Notes: a model not told the origin generated them from the sequence alone. DNA of 64,000 nt from Pseudomonadota bacterium (GCA_020161065.1 JAIUPH010000007.1:1-64000), one strand, 5' to 3'. Numbered from the stretch's first letter, positions 42,139 through 51,769 are shown. Numbers and translations: made by a program.

Positions 42139-44625
42139 TCAGTCGCCGCCGGTCGAGGTGGTGAACACCAGTTCGCCGCTGGCCGCGGTGATCCAGGCGG
42201 TCTGCGCATCGAACGCCGACACCGCGTCCAGGTCCAGCAGCGTGCCGCTGGCCTGCGCGCGCCACTGCGCGCCGCCGTCGTCGGAGGCCAGCACCAGCCC
42301 GCCGCGGCCGACCACCCAGATGCGCCGGCCGTCGAGGGTGGCCACGTCCTTCAGCCGCGCCTGGCCGTCGGCCGACGGCGCTACCGGCAGCGCCATCACG
42401 CGCCAGTTGCGGCCGTGGTCGGTACTGCGCAACAGCACGTCGTTGTCGGCCGTGCCGCCCAGCATCCACAGCGTGCCGTTTCGATCCGACGTTAGCCGGC
42501 CCTTCGCCAGCGTGGGGCTGTTGGCGCCGGCGGCGTCCAGCGTCGCGGCGAGGGTCCAACTCAGGCCGCCGTCGGCGGTCCACCAGACGCTGCCGTCATT
42601 GCCTTGCAGCACGCCTTCGGTCGCCGAAGTGAAGACCAGGCGCTGGATCAGCGAGACGCCCGCCGGCACCGCCGCGGCCTGCCAGCTCTGTCCGCCGTCG
42701 GTCGTGCGCTGCAGGCCCACCACGCAGTTGGTGCTGCCGGGCGACACCATCGTGCAGGTGGCCGCCCAGCCGTGGCTGCCGTCGAAGAAGGCCTCGCCGG
42801 GCGACCGCGGAGCCGGCGTGGGCACCAGGCTCCAGGTCTGGCCGCGGTCGGTGCTGCGATGGACATCGGGGTTGCCCAGCAGCAGCACCGAGCCGTCGGC
42901 CAGCATCTGCCAGCGGTCGCCGGGCAGGCCGGGCGCGACGCCGGAGACGGGCTGCCAGCTCCAGCCGCCGTCGGTGGTGCGCGAGACCACGCCGTTGCGC
43001 ACCGAAAACCCCTGCCGCGCATCGAAGAACAGCGTCTGGCCCAGCGCGACGCCCGCCTGCACGCCGGCCTTGGGCAGCGCCGCCCAGGTGCTGCCGCCAT
43101 CGCTCGAAACCTCGACGATGCGGATGCCCTGCCGCTTGGACAGCAGGCCGCCGGCCAACCGATCCAGGCTGCCCTGGTTGAGATCGGCTCCGTCGCTGCC
43201 GACCGGGCTGCGCTGCCCGGTCTGCAGGTCCAGCAACTCGTAGCGGCCGCGGCCGCCGCCGGCATCGAGCGCCAGGTTGGCGTTGCGCAGGATCAGCACG
43301 CCACCGTCGCTGCTGAGCCCGACGCCGGTCAGGCTGCGACCGGTGTCCGCCGTCAGCGCCTGCGCGCTCCAGTGCCGGCCCTCGTCGCTGCTGTGCAGCC
43401 ACCCATACTGGGTGCCCGCGGCGGTGACGCCGGCGACCAGGGCATCGGCACGCCCGTCGTCGCGCAGCACGGCGGCCGAGACCCAGGCCGGATCGACGTC
43501 GCCCGGCAGCACCGCCTGCGACTCGGTGAAGCTCTGGCCGCCATCGGCGCTGCTCAACAGCAGCAGCCGCGTTGCAGCCGAAGGATTGGCGGGCACCGTC
43601 TCTCTCACCAGCAGTCGCAAGTGCAAGGCATCGCTGCCCAGCCGCGCCAGCACCGAGCGGTAGCGCCCATCGGCCAGGGAACCGGCCGGCACCGGGCGCA
43701 GCGTCTGCCCCTGGTCGGGCGAGACGGCCGTGTCGCCGTTGCTCCACAGGAAGCCGTTGGCGGTGACGCTGCCCACCTGCATCGGCAACGCCGTCCAGGT
43801 GCTGCCGCTGTCGCGGCCGATCCAGCCGCTGTTCGCCGAGGCCACCACGATCTGCGCGTCCAGGGTCCAGACGCGGCCCTGATCGCCGAACGGCGACTGC
43901 AGCAGCGGCGTGACCGGCTGCGCCGCCAGCGCCCAGGTCTTGCCGCCATCGCGGCTGCGCCACACGGTGCGGCCGATGGTGCCGAACGCATAGACGGTGT
44001 TCGCATCGGCCATGCGCACGCGGGTGAGCGTCTCGCCGCCCAAAGGCACGCGCGACAGCGCCCAGGTACGGCCACCGTCGCTGGTGGACGCCGCCTGACC
44101 CAGCGCGCCGACGGCCACGCAGTGTTGCGCGTCGGCGCAATGCACGTCGGTGGCGAAGGGCTCGCTGCCCGCGCCTTGCCAGCACCAGCCCGTCTGGTTG
44201 GCGCCGCTGCACTGCGCGCCAGCCAGGCGCTCGAACCAGCCGACGTACAGCGTGCCGCTGGCGCTGGCGCTCTGGCCCAGGCCGTTGCTGACAGTCAACG
44301 ACCAGACATAGCGGCCGGGCGCGCTAAAGGCATGCACCGCCGCCATCTCGCTGCTGCTGCCGCCGTCGCCGAAGATCCAGGCATAACGAAGGTCATTGGC
44401 GCCCGTGAACGCGGTCTTCAGGGTGACGGCGGCACCCGGCTCGGCGGTGGCCGGTACGGAGACATTCAACAGCGACGGCAGCGGCGTCACCGCGGCCGGC
44501 GGCGGTTCGGCCGGGCCGCTCGATCCACCGCCTCCGCCGCCGCCGCAGGCGGCCAGGGCCAGCGGCAGCGCCGCGATCGCAGCCGCGCGGCGCAGGCCGC
44601 GGATAACCTTGTATGAAGATGTCAT
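42139..44625 (-). CDS. BNR/Ycf48-like beta-propeller lipoprotein with PKD domain
   Basis: The 828-aa protein has a lipoprotein signal (ALAACGGGGGGG, Cys near residue 27), a PKD-like domain (about residues 50-125; AWIFGDGGSSSEMAAVHAFSAPGRYVWSL), then many Asp-box blades of the form S/TxDGGxTW (SRDGGKTW, SSDGGSTW, STDRGQTW, TTDGGQSW, STDHGRNW). This suggests one or two beta-propellers as in sialidase-like or Ycf48/HCF136-like proteins. Sialidase catalytic residues are not evident, so binding rather than hydrolysis is likely. It is surface-anchored. It converges with the phosphatase gene and has no clear operon partner. Confidence 0.8.
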   Translation of the reverse strand: MTSSYKVIRGLRRAAAIAALPLALAACGGGGGGGSSGPAEPPPAAVTPLPSLLNVSVPATAEPGAAVTLKTAFTGANDLRYAWIFGDGGSSSEMAAVHAFSAPGRYVWSLTVSNGLGQSASASGTLYVGWFERLAGAQCSGANQTGWCWQGAGSEPFATDVHCADAQHCVAVGALGQAASTSDGGRTWALSRVPLGGETLTRVRMADANTVYAFGTIGRTVWRSRDGGKTWALAAQPVTPLLQSPFGDQGRVWTLDAQIVVASANSGWIGRDSGSTWTALPMQVGSVTANGFLWSNGDTAVSPDQGQTLRPVPAGSLADGRYRSVLARLGSDALHLRLLVRETVPANPSAATRLLLLSSADGGQSFTESQAVLPGDVDPAWVSAAVLRDDGRADALVAGVTAAGTQYGWLHSSDEGRHWSAQALTADTGRSLTGVGLSSDGGVLILRNANLALDAGGGRGRYELLDLQTGQRSPVGSDGADLNQGSLDRLAGGLLSKRQGIRIVEVSSDGGSTWAALPKAGVQAGVALGQTLFFDARQGFSVRNGVVSRTTDGGWSWQPVSGVAPGLPGDRWQMLADGSVLLLGNPDVHRSTDRGQTWSLVPTPAPRSPGEAFFDGSHGWAATCTMVSPGSTNCVVGLQRTTDGGQSWQAAAVPAGVSLIQRLVFTSATEGVLQGNDGSVWWTADGGLSWTLAATLDAAGANSPTLAKGRLTSDRNGTLWMLGGTADNDVLLRSTDHGRNWRVMALPVAPSADGQARLKDVATLDGRRIWVVGRGGLVLASDDGGAQWRAQASGTLLDLDAVSAFDAQTAWITAASGELVFTTSTGGD

Positions 44626-44722
44626 CGTTTCATCCCTGACTCACGGCACGCCCGAACGAGTCTAGTCCATGGCTTGGGCCGTTAGCTTGCGATGCCCGAG
44701 GATGCACAAGGCCTGCCCGGCC

Positions 44723-45199
44723 TCAACCCGCAGCCGCCTGCCGCAGCCTGAACAGGCTTTCGTCCACCGCGCGCAGCCGCCGGCAGACCTCGCGCCCCAT
44801 GTTCATCTGGATCAGCGTGAACTGCTCCAGGTCGTGCTCGTACAGGCGGTAGAGGTCGTCGGCGCCCAGGCGCAGGGCCTGGCAGTCCTCGTCGGCGCGC
44901 ACCGCGGCGCTTCGCGGCTGCAGGTCCATCAGCGCCATCTCGCCGAAGCAGTCGCCCGCGTGCAGCCGGTTCAGCACCACCGCGCGGCCTTCCCAGCCTT
45001 TCAGCACCGTGGCGCTGCCGGCCTCCAGCACGAACAAGGCATCGGCGTCGTCGCCTTCGCGGAAGAACCAACGGCCCGCCGGCACGGCCAGCGGCCGCGT
45101 CAGGCCGAGCAGGAACGCCAGCGTGTCGTCGCGCAGCGCGCCGAAGATCGGCATGCGCTGCAGCAGATCGATGTGCTTGCGCTCGGCCGGGTTGAGCAT
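44723..45199 (-). CDS. Stand-alone cyclic-nucleotide-binding domain protein
   Basis: The 158-aa protein is a single cNMP-binding domain: PIFGALRDDTLAFLL, a beta-roll (FREGDDADALFVLEAGSA) and a phosphate-binding cassette CFGEMALMDLQPRSAAVRA with the Glu and Arg that contact cyclic nucleotide. It ends after the C helix, with no DNA-binding domain, so it is not a Crp/Fnr regulator but probably a sensory subunit. GGAGGTGG precedes ATG 45199. It is divergent from the subtilase gene and 1.4 kb from a nucleotidyl cyclase gene, which could make its ligand. Confidence 0.88.
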   Translation of the reverse strand: MLNPAERKHIDLLQRMPIFGALRDDTLAFLLGLTRPLAVPAGRWFFREGDDADALFVLEAGSATVLKGWEGRAVVLNRLHAGDCFGEMALMDLQPRSAAVRADEDCQALRLGADDLYRLYEHDLEQFTLIQMNMGREVCRRLRAVDESLFRLRQAAAG

Positions 45200-45298
45200 G
45201 CTGCCACCTCCCTCGGGCAGTCTACGCTTCGCATGGCCGGCACTGGTGGCGCCGTGCACCCTGCGCTACGCTGGGCGCCGGGCATGCGAGGAGGCACG

Positions 45299-46627
45299 AT
45301 GACCACGACCGATTCAATCAGCGACCGTCAGCCGGTGGTCATCGTCTTCAAGCCGAAGAAGCAACGCAGCCTGCAACTGCTCGACAAGACCGAGATCGTG
45401 CGGCAGGTGATGAGCGATCGCTACCAGCGCGACTTGTTGCTGATCGACGCGGCGGCACGGCCGAAGGGGTCGTCGCTGACGGCGTTGACGCCGGAACTCA
45501 CCGGTTTCGATGTCGACCGCTACGACACCCCCATCGTCTGCACGCGGCTGACCGCGAACGAGCGCCGGCAACTCGCGCGCCACCCGGACGTGGAACTGAT
45601 CGAGGATGACGTCGACCTGGTCGGCAGCCAGAGCGTGCTGCGACGCCACCCGGCGGTGCAAGGCCAGCCGCGACTGGAGGCCGAGACGGTGCCCGCCGGC
45701 GTGGCCCATGTGCGCGCGCCAGACGCCTGGGGTTGCTCGCAGGGGCGCGGCATCCGCGTGGCGGTGCTGGACACCGGCATCGACGACAGTCACCCCGACC
45801 TGGCGGCCAATGTGCTGGGCGGCGTGGGACTGGTGCCGGGCACGCCGTCGGAGCGCGACGACGAAGGCCACGGCACCTTCTGCGCCGGCGTCATCGGCGC
45901 TGCCGCCGATGGTGCCGGCCTGATCGGCATGGCGCCGCAGGTGTCGCTTTATGCGGTGAAGGTGTCGGACCGCTCGGCGCGCTTCAGCCTGCGCTCGGTG
46001 ATCGCCGGGCTCGACTGGTGCATCGCCAACCGCATGCAGGTGATCAGCATGAGCTTCGGCATGACGCGGCCCAGCCTTGCGCTTTACCTGATGTGCCAGC
46101 GCGCCTGGGCCAGCGGCGCGGTGCTGGTGGCCTCGGCCGGCAACGCCAGCAGCGAAGCCGGGGCGCAGTTCCCGGCGGCATTCGATCTGGTGCTGGGCGT
46201 CACCGCGATCGACCGCCACAACCTGCGCTATCCGCAGGCCAACGTGGGCAACGGTGTCGACCTGTGCGCACCCGGCGTCGACGTGATGTCCACCGGCCTG
46301 CGCGGCGGCTACCAGACGATGACCGGCACCAGCGCCGCCGCTCCGCACGTGGCGGGCGCCGCCGCGCTGGCCTGGGGCTCGCACCGCTTCGCGACCAATG
46401 CCGAGATCGTGCACCTGTTGCTGGCAAACGCGCGGCCGCTGGAGGCGACGGGCCGCGATGGCCGCGGCCCGCGGCTGGGCCATGGCCGGGTCGACGCGGC
46501 GGCGGCTGCCGCCGAACTGGACCGGCCGCTGGGCCCGCTGATGGCGCCTGGCGGCTGCAGCGTCCGCGCCGGGCTGGACGAGCGCGGCCAGCGGCGTGCG
46601 CTACGCCTCGACCAGGCGTTGTCCTGA
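45299..46627 (+). CDS. S8-family subtilisin-like peptidase without signal peptide
   Basis: The 442-aa subtilase has its triad intact: Asp158 (VAVLDTGID), His191 (GHGTFCAG), Ser345 (GTSAAAPH), with oxyanion Asn282 (SAGNAS). The first ~130 residues look like an I9-type inhibitor/propeptide (YDTPIVCTRLTANERRQLARHPDVELIEDDV). No signal peptide or membrane segment is present, so it should be cytoplasmic unless exported by another route. AGGAGG precedes ATG 45299; the longer open frame upstream lacks family support. It converges with the cyclase operon and diverges from the cNMP-binding gene. Confidence 0.88.
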   Translation: MTTTDSISDRQPVVIVFKPKKQRSLQLLDKTEIVRQVMSDRYQRDLLLIDAAARPKGSSLTALTPELTGFDVDRYDTPIVCTRLTANERRQLARHPDVELIEDDVDLVGSQSVLRRHPAVQGQPRLEAETVPAGVAHVRAPDAWGCSQGRGIRVAVLDTGIDDSHPDLAANVLGGVGLVPGTPSERDDEGHGTFCAGVIGAAADGAGLIGMAPQVSLYAVKVSDRSARFSLRSVIAGLDWCIANRMQVISMSFGMTRPSLALYLMCQRAWASGAVLVASAGNASSEAGAQFPAAFDLVLGVTAIDRHNLRYPQANVGNGVDLCAPGVDVMSTGLRGGYQTMTGTSAAAPHVAGAAALAWGSHRFATNAEIVHLLLANARPLEATGRDGRGPRLGHGRVDAAAAAAELDRPLGPLMAPGGCSVRAGLDERGQRRALRLDQALS

Positions 46628-46638
46628 GGCCAACACGT

Positions 46639-49600
46639 TCACCAGCCGCATCCCGCGGCTGCGACCGGGGCCGCGTCGCCGGCCCACCATTGCAGCGCCA
46701 TCCGCTGTGCCAGCGCCTGTGCGGCTTCGCTCTCGGCTGCCGCGTCGTCGCTGCGGCCGACGGCGGCCAGCAGCCCGCCCAGCCGATGCCGGCAATTGGC
46801 CAGCAAGGGCAGCAGACCGAGCGCGCTGCCGATTTCGATCGCCGCGCGGTAGGCATCGACGGCTGCATCGTCGCTGCCGCTGCGGCGCGCGGTCTCGGCC
46901 GCGGCGCGCAGTGCAAAGGCTTCGTGAGCCCGCTCGCCATGCGCACGGGCGCGCTGCAGCGCCGCCTCCACCGCCTGCCGCGCCCGCCCCGCGTCGCCGC
47001 GCATCGCGTGCACTTCGCCCAGGTAGGCCAGTCGCAATGCATGGCGCGCGACGAAACCCTGGCGTTCGGCGGCTTCCACCGCCTGCTGCAGCCGCTCGGC
47101 CGCCTCGGCCGCGCGGCCCGCCAGCGCCAGCGCGTAGGCGCGATGGAACTCGACATATGCCACGCCGACCGGGCTGCCGGCGAAGGCGTCGACCGCCAGC
47201 GCGCGCTCGAAGGCCGTCAATGCGGCATGTGCAGCGCCGCGGCGCAGGTGGACGAGGCCCAGGCCCAGGTAGGCGTAGCCGCAGCTGATCGGATGGTTGG
47301 TCCGCTCGGCGACGGCAGCCGCCTCTTGTGCCACCGGCAGCGCGCGTTCGAACTCGCCGAGCTCGGCCAGGCTCCAGGCCTGGAAGCTGCCGGCGAACAC
47401 CGCCGGCAGCACGAAGAGCCCGAACCGCAACTGCTGCCGCTCGCCGACCAGCGACCGCAGGTTCCAGCCGAAGTGCTCCATCGCCTGGCGGAACTCGCCG
47501 CAGGTGTGCGCCACCAGGCCCAACGGCAGCCGCGTCACCACCTGCATCGCCAGGTCGCCGGTCTCGCCGGCGATCGCCAGTGCGCGCTCGCCGGCCTCGC
47601 GCGCGGCTGCGACCTGGCCGCTGATCCAGTAGTGATCCGTCAGGTACGACTGCACCCAGCCGATGCGCCGCGGGTCGGCAAGCTGCTCGGCGATCGGCGC
47701 GGCAGCCTTCAGCACCTCCAGGATGGCGGGCCGGTCGCCCAGCGGCTGCAGCGCATTGCGCATGTCGAAGCGGATGTCGATCGCGTCTTCCAGCGTCTCG
47801 CGCGACAGCGGCAGGTGCCCGCTGGCCTCCAGCGCCTGACGGTACAACTGCACGGCCTCGACGTAGGCATGGCGGTCGGCGGCGCGCAGCCCGGCGCGGC
47901 GCAGATAGTCGGTTGCCTTGGGCCACGACTGGGCGCGCAGCGCGTGGCGCGCCAGCTCGGGCAGCAGGTCCGGGTGTTGCGGCGCGGCCGGGCGCTCCAG
48001 CGCGGCCAGCACGCGCGCGTGCAGTTCGCGGCGGCGCTCGCGCAGCAGCTCGTGATAAGCCACCTCGTGCGTCAGCGCATGGCGGAAGGCATACACCGGC
48101 TCGGGGCGCAGCTGCGCCTCGTAGACGAAGCCGGCGGCCTGCAGGCCGGCCAGCAGCCGACGCAGTTCGGACGCCGGCAGTTCGGCCACCGCGCGCAGCA
48201 ACTCGACCGCGAAGCTGCCGCCGATCACCGCCATCTGCTGCAGCAAGGCCTTCTCGGCAGCGGACAGGCGATCGATGCGCGCGGCCAGCAAGGCCTCGAT
48301 CGACAGCGGCGTCTGCGCCGCCGTGTGGTCGCGGATCTGACGGTAGGCGCCCGCGACGCCGCCGACGACGCCGGTATCGGCGAAGGCGCGCACCAGTTCC
48401 TCGATGAAAAAGGGGTTGCCGCCCGAACGCTGGATCAGGAATGCCTTCATCGGCTGCAGGCCCGGATCGGGACCGAGCAGCGCGTCCAGCAGCGCCTGCG
48501 CGCCGTCGCCGGCCAGCGGCGTGAGCGACAGGCAGCGATGCTGCGCCAGCGATTGCCAGCGCGGCGGCAGCTCGGGCCGGTGGCTGACGACCAGCAGCAG
48601 CGGTGCGTCGGCGATCACGCGAACCAGTTCGTCCAGGCAACCCAGGGTCAGCGAATCGGCGCCGTGCAGGTCCTCGAAGATCACCAGCAGCGGCGATTGC
48701 CGAGCCTGCCCCAGCAACAGCGCGACGATGGCGCGGATCGTCGCCTCGCGGCGCTGCACGGCGTCCATCTGGCGGAAGGCGTGCTCGGCCGGCAGCGCAC
48801 CCAGCAACGCCAGCAGCGCGGCCTGGCCTTGCTCCGGCAGCGGCGGGCATCGCGCCAGGCGCGCCGATACGCGCTGCGCGGCGGTGGCAGCGTCGGCGTC
48901 GGCCACGATCTCGAAGAAGCGCCGCAACAGCCCGACCAGCATGGCCAGCGAAGCGTCGGGCCCGAGCCGCATCGGCTGCGCCTCCAGCACGCCCCAGCCC
49001 GCCGGCAACGGGCCGTTCCGCAACTCGTCGACCAGGCGCGACTTGCCGAGTCCGGCCTCGCCGACGATGGACACGGCCTGGCCGCGTCCGCCCGCGGCGG
49101 CGGCCAGCGCCGACCGCAATGCTTGCAGCGGCCCTTCGCGGCCGACCAGCGGCGCCGCCGTGGCACGCCGGCGCGGCACGCCGGCGCTGCGTGCGTCGCC
49201 CAGCACTTCGTAAGCCGGCTGTGGCTGCGCCATGCCCTTGACACTGAGCTCGCCCAGCGGCCGCAGCGTCACCTGGCCATCGACCAGTCGTGCCGTCGCC
49301 GCGCTGCACACGATGCTGCCCGGCGCGGCGCCTTGCTCCATGCGCGCCGCCAGGTGCGTGACTTCGCCGACCGCCGTGTATTCGAGGTAGATGTCGTTGC
49401 GCATCGCGCGCACCACCACCTCGCCCGAGTTGAGGCCGACGCGCACCTGGACCGCCACGCCTTCGGTGCGCAACGCCTCGGCGGAATAGGCGGCCACGGC
49501 CTGCTGGATCTTCAGCGCCGCGAAGCAGGCACGGGCGGCATGATCCTCATGCGCCGTGGGTGCGCCGAACAAGGCCATGATGCCGTCGCCGCGCGCCTGA

Positions 49601-49956
49601 CTGACCGTGCCCTGGTACAGGTGCACGGCGTCCATCATGCGGTGCAGCGTGTTGTCGAGCAGGCGGTTGGCATCCTCCGGGTCGCGGCCGGCCAGCAGCT
49701 CCAGCGAGCCCTTGATGTCGGCGAACAGCACGGTGACGATCTTGCGCTCGCTGTCCGGCGCCGAGCGCGCCCCGCCGCCGGCCACCGCGCTGCCCGAGCG
49801 CAGGGAACCCAGTTCGGCACCGCATTCGCCGCAGCAGCGCTGCCGCGGCAGGTTGCGCGTGCCGCAGCGCGCGCAGGGTGGCCCGAGCGTGACGCCGCAG
49901 GCGCGGCAAATCACCTGCTCCGCGTTGCACTCCTCGCCACAGGCCAGACATCTCAT
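46639..49956 (-). CDS. Zinc-ribbon / class III nucleotidyl cyclase / AAA ATPase / TPR protein
   Basis: The 1105-aa protein starts with two CxxC zinc ribbons (residues 3-46). A class III cyclase domain (about 70-255) has metal Asp80 (FADIKG) and Asp124 (GDGIMALFG). The transition-state Asn is replaced by His201 (THLAARME) while Arg205 is kept, a substitution I recall as common in this subfamily. A P-loop follows, GEAGLGKS (299-306), with Walker B-like VIFEDLHGAD. The C-terminal ~500 residues are TPR-like. It is a signal-responsive cyclase or a STAND-type regulator. The start was chosen at 49956 (ATGA overlap); the longer frame adds 8 residues. Confidence 0.88.
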   Translation of the reverse strand: MRCLACGEECNAEQVICRACGVTLGPPCARCGTRNLPRQRCCGECGAELGSLRSGSAVAGGGARSAPDSERKIVTVLFADIKGSLELLAGRDPEDANRLLDNTLHRMMDAVHLYQGTVSQARGDGIMALFGAPTAHEDHAARACFAALKIQQAVAAYSAEALRTEGVAVQVRVGLNSGEVVVRAMRNDIYLEYTAVGEVTHLAARMEQGAAPGSIVCSAATARLVDGQVTLRPLGELSVKGMAQPQPAYEVLGDARSAGVPRRRATAAPLVGREGPLQALRSALAAAAGGRGQAVSIVGEAGLGKSRLVDELRNGPLPAGWGVLEAQPMRLGPDASLAMLVGLLRRFFEIVADADAATAAQRVSARLARCPPLPEQGQAALLALLGALPAEHAFRQMDAVQRREATIRAIVALLLGQARQSPLLVIFEDLHGADSLTLGCLDELVRVIADAPLLLVVSHRPELPPRWQSLAQHRCLSLTPLAGDGAQALLDALLGPDPGLQPMKAFLIQRSGGNPFFIEELVRAFADTGVVGGVAGAYRQIRDHTAAQTPLSIEALLAARIDRLSAAEKALLQQMAVIGGSFAVELLRAVAELPASELRRLLAGLQAAGFVYEAQLRPEPVYAFRHALTHEVAYHELLRERRRELHARVLAALERPAAPQHPDLLPELARHALRAQSWPKATDYLRRAGLRAADRHAYVEAVQLYRQALEASGHLPLSRETLEDAIDIRFDMRNALQPLGDRPAILEVLKAAAPIAEQLADPRRIGWVQSYLTDHYWISGQVAAAREAGERALAIAGETGDLAMQVVTRLPLGLVAHTCGEFRQAMEHFGWNLRSLVGERQQLRFGLFVLPAVFAGSFQAWSLAELGEFERALPVAQEAAAVAERTNHPISCGYAYLGLGLVHLRRGAAHAALTAFERALAVDAFAGSPVGVAYVEFHRAYALALAGRAAEAAERLQQAVEAAERQGFVARHALRLAYLGEVHAMRGDAGRARQAVEAALQRARAHGERAHEAFALRAAAETARRSGSDDAAVDAYRAAIEIGSALGLLPLLANCRHRLGGLLAAVGRSDDAAAESEAAQALAQRMALQWWAGDAAPVAAAGCGW

Positions 49957-51221
49957 TTTTCGAAGCGCCGTCCACTCCACGACGCCAGTGCCTCGAACGG
50001 AGGACCATCATGCATCATCGCCAGCGCGCTGCGCGGCGAGACGCCGAGCGGATCGATCTCCAGCGCGTCGCGGTACATCAGCGCCGCCAGCGCCGGCTGG
50101 CAGCTGTGGCGCAGGCACTGCCCGGCCATGTGGCGGGCAATGGCGCCCGCCGGCGGCCCGAGGATGGCGGCGCGCACGAAAGCCTCGGCCGCCTCCGGCC
50201 AGCGTGCGCCGGCCATCAGCAGTTCGCCCTTTTCCAGCCACGACTTGGGGTCGCAGGGGTCGAGTTCGATCACCGCCTGCGCGCGCTGCAGGGCCAAGTC
50301 GGTCAGGCCCAGCCAGGCGGCCTCTTTCGCACGGCTTTCCAGCACCGGGTGCAGGTTCTCGCGCCGCATCAGCGTCTGCGCGGCCCCTTGCGCAGGCACG
50401 TCCAGCGCCAGCGCCTCGGCCAGGTCCATCTGGCGCACGACTTCGGCGCGGTCGCCACGCCGCATGGGCAGATAGGCCAGCGCGCGGTGGTGGCGGCTGG
50501 ACAGCAGCGTGGTCCAGAACGGATCGAGTTGCGCGCGCACATCGGCCAGGCGGCGCGCGACACGGTCGGCGCGCAAGGCCAGCAACGCCGCGTCGGCGCC
50601 GCTCTTGGCGCCGTGCACCAAGGTCTTGACGGCCGCGTTGAAGGCCATGTGCGGCGCCTGCTGCGCCTGCTCGGCGATGGCTTCGAAGACTTCGAGGTCG
50701 GCGTCGCGGTAGCGACCGATGTCGGCCGGCATTGCCAGCAGGTAGCGCGCCGAAGCCTGCCAATAGAGCGCCTCCACCGCCGACGGCGACAACGCCGCCA
50801 GCGGCGCGCGCGGGCCGGCCGGCAAAGCGGCGATCAGCGCGTAGAAGCCCAGCGCATGCAGCAGCAGCAGCAGCCGGGCGCGTTCATCGTCGTCGGTCGC
50901 GTCGAAACGGTCGAGCGCGTCGCACAACCGCTGCCAGCGCGGCGTGCGGCGGTCGGGCGGGCGCTGGCGCGGGTCAGCGACGTCGTCGGCCGCCTGCCCG
51001 ATCTCGCGCAGCATCAGGCGGCGGAAGCCATGCGGCAGGATGCGCTGCAGCAGGAAGCGTGGCGCAGCCGGATCGACCCAGGCCTGCCAGTAGTGGTCCA
51101 CCGCCGCGGCATACATCGGCCCGGTCTCGAAGGGCCCGAGATCGACCAATGGCCGCAGCAGCCACGCGCCCAGCCGACCCGGCACGGCGCCATGCTCGCC
51201 CGGCAAACCCGGCGGCGGCAC
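49953..51221 (-). CDS. Hypothetical helical/TPR protein of the cyclase operon
   Basis: The ~422-aa, mostly helical protein contains YAAAVDHYWQAWVDP, a central Ala/Leu-rich helical region (EVFEAIAEQAQQAPHMAF), and TPR-like repeats near the C terminus (AQAVIELDPCDPKSWLEKG, RWPEAAEAFVRAAILGP). No catalytic motif is seen. The start is uncertain: GTG at 51221 follows the previous stop by 5 nt, and other GTG or ATG codons exist downstream. It overlaps the cyclase gene by 4 nt. With the 180-aa gene upstream it forms a three-gene operon and probably is a partner of the cyclase/ATPase. Confidence 0.6.
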   Translation of the reverse strand: MPPPGLPGEHGAVPGRLGAWLLRPLVDLGPFETGPMYAAAVDHYWQAWVDPAAPRFLLQRILPHGFRRLMLREIGQAADDVADPRQRPPDRRTPRWQRLCDALDRFDATDDDERARLLLLLHALGFYALIAALPAGPRAPLAALSPSAVEALYWQASARYLLAMPADIGRYRDADLEVFEAIAEQAQQAPHMAFNAAVKTLVHGAKSGADAALLALRADRVARRLADVRAQLDPFWTTLLSSRHHRALAYLPMRRGDRAEVVRQMDLAEALALDVPAQGAAQTLMRRENLHPVLESRAKEAAWLGLTDLALQRAQAVIELDPCDPKSWLEKGELLMAGARWPEAAEAFVRAAILGPPAGAIARHMAGQCLRHSCQPALAALMYRDALEIDPLGVSPRSALAMMHDGPPFEALASWSGRRFEK

Positions 51222-51226
51222 GGCGG

Positions 51227-51769
51227 TCAGCCGAAGTGCGTGAGGTTGCGCGTGTACTCGTCGATGGTTCGGTAGAACTCGCGCTGGCTTTGCGGCGAGG
51301 CCGCGGCGGCCGGCGCCTTCGACAGCGACACCGGGCCCGCGCCGATCGCCACCAGATGCTTGCAGGCCTCGGCCCCGACCTTGTTGAAGGACGAAGCGTA
51401 GGCGTCGGGGTCCTTCATCGGCGCGGCCAACAACAGCAACGCCGGCCTCAGCCAAGCGTAGACGGCGGCCAGCGGCACGCCTTCGAAGAAATACGCGCGC
51501 AAGTCCGCTTCTTTCACGTGCTTGTCGAGCACGCGGCAGATCAGGTCCCAGGTGCCGATCACGTGGCGCGCGGCCTGGAACGGGCGGTCCTGCAGCTTGA
51601 AGCGCTCGGTCCAGGGCGCCCTGCCTTCGGAATCGCGCTCGTATTCATAGAGGAGGTCCACGTCTTCGCGGTAGGCTGCCTGGCTGCGCAGCGTCAGCAC
51701 TTCGAACATGAAAGCCTCGACTGAGCCAAACGGCATCTCCCCCGCCGTGCTACTTGGTTTGCCGGCCAT
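51227..51769 (-). CDS. Hypothetical 180-aa protein, first gene of the cyclase operon
   Basis: This 180-aa protein has helices with many aromatic residues: FGSVEAFMFEVLTLRSQAAYRE, RHVIGTWDLICRVLDKHV, LRAYFFEGVPLAAVYAWLRPALLLLA. It ends with a short Ala-rich linker and a helix (QREFYRTIDEYTRNLTHFG). It could be membrane-associated through the LLLLA-containing helix. I do not recognise the family. GGAGG lies upstream of ATG 51769. The next gene begins 5 nt after its stop, so it is co-transcribed with the TPR and cyclase genes. Confidence 0.65.
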   Translation of the reverse strand: MAGKPSSTAGEMPFGSVEAFMFEVLTLRSQAAYREDVDLLYEYERDSEGRAPWTERFKLQDRPFQAARHVIGTWDLICRVLDKHVKEADLRAYFFEGVPLAAVYAWLRPALLLLAAPMKDPDAYASSFNKVGAEACKHLVAIGAGPVSLSKAPAAAASPQSQREFYRTIDEYTRNLTHFG

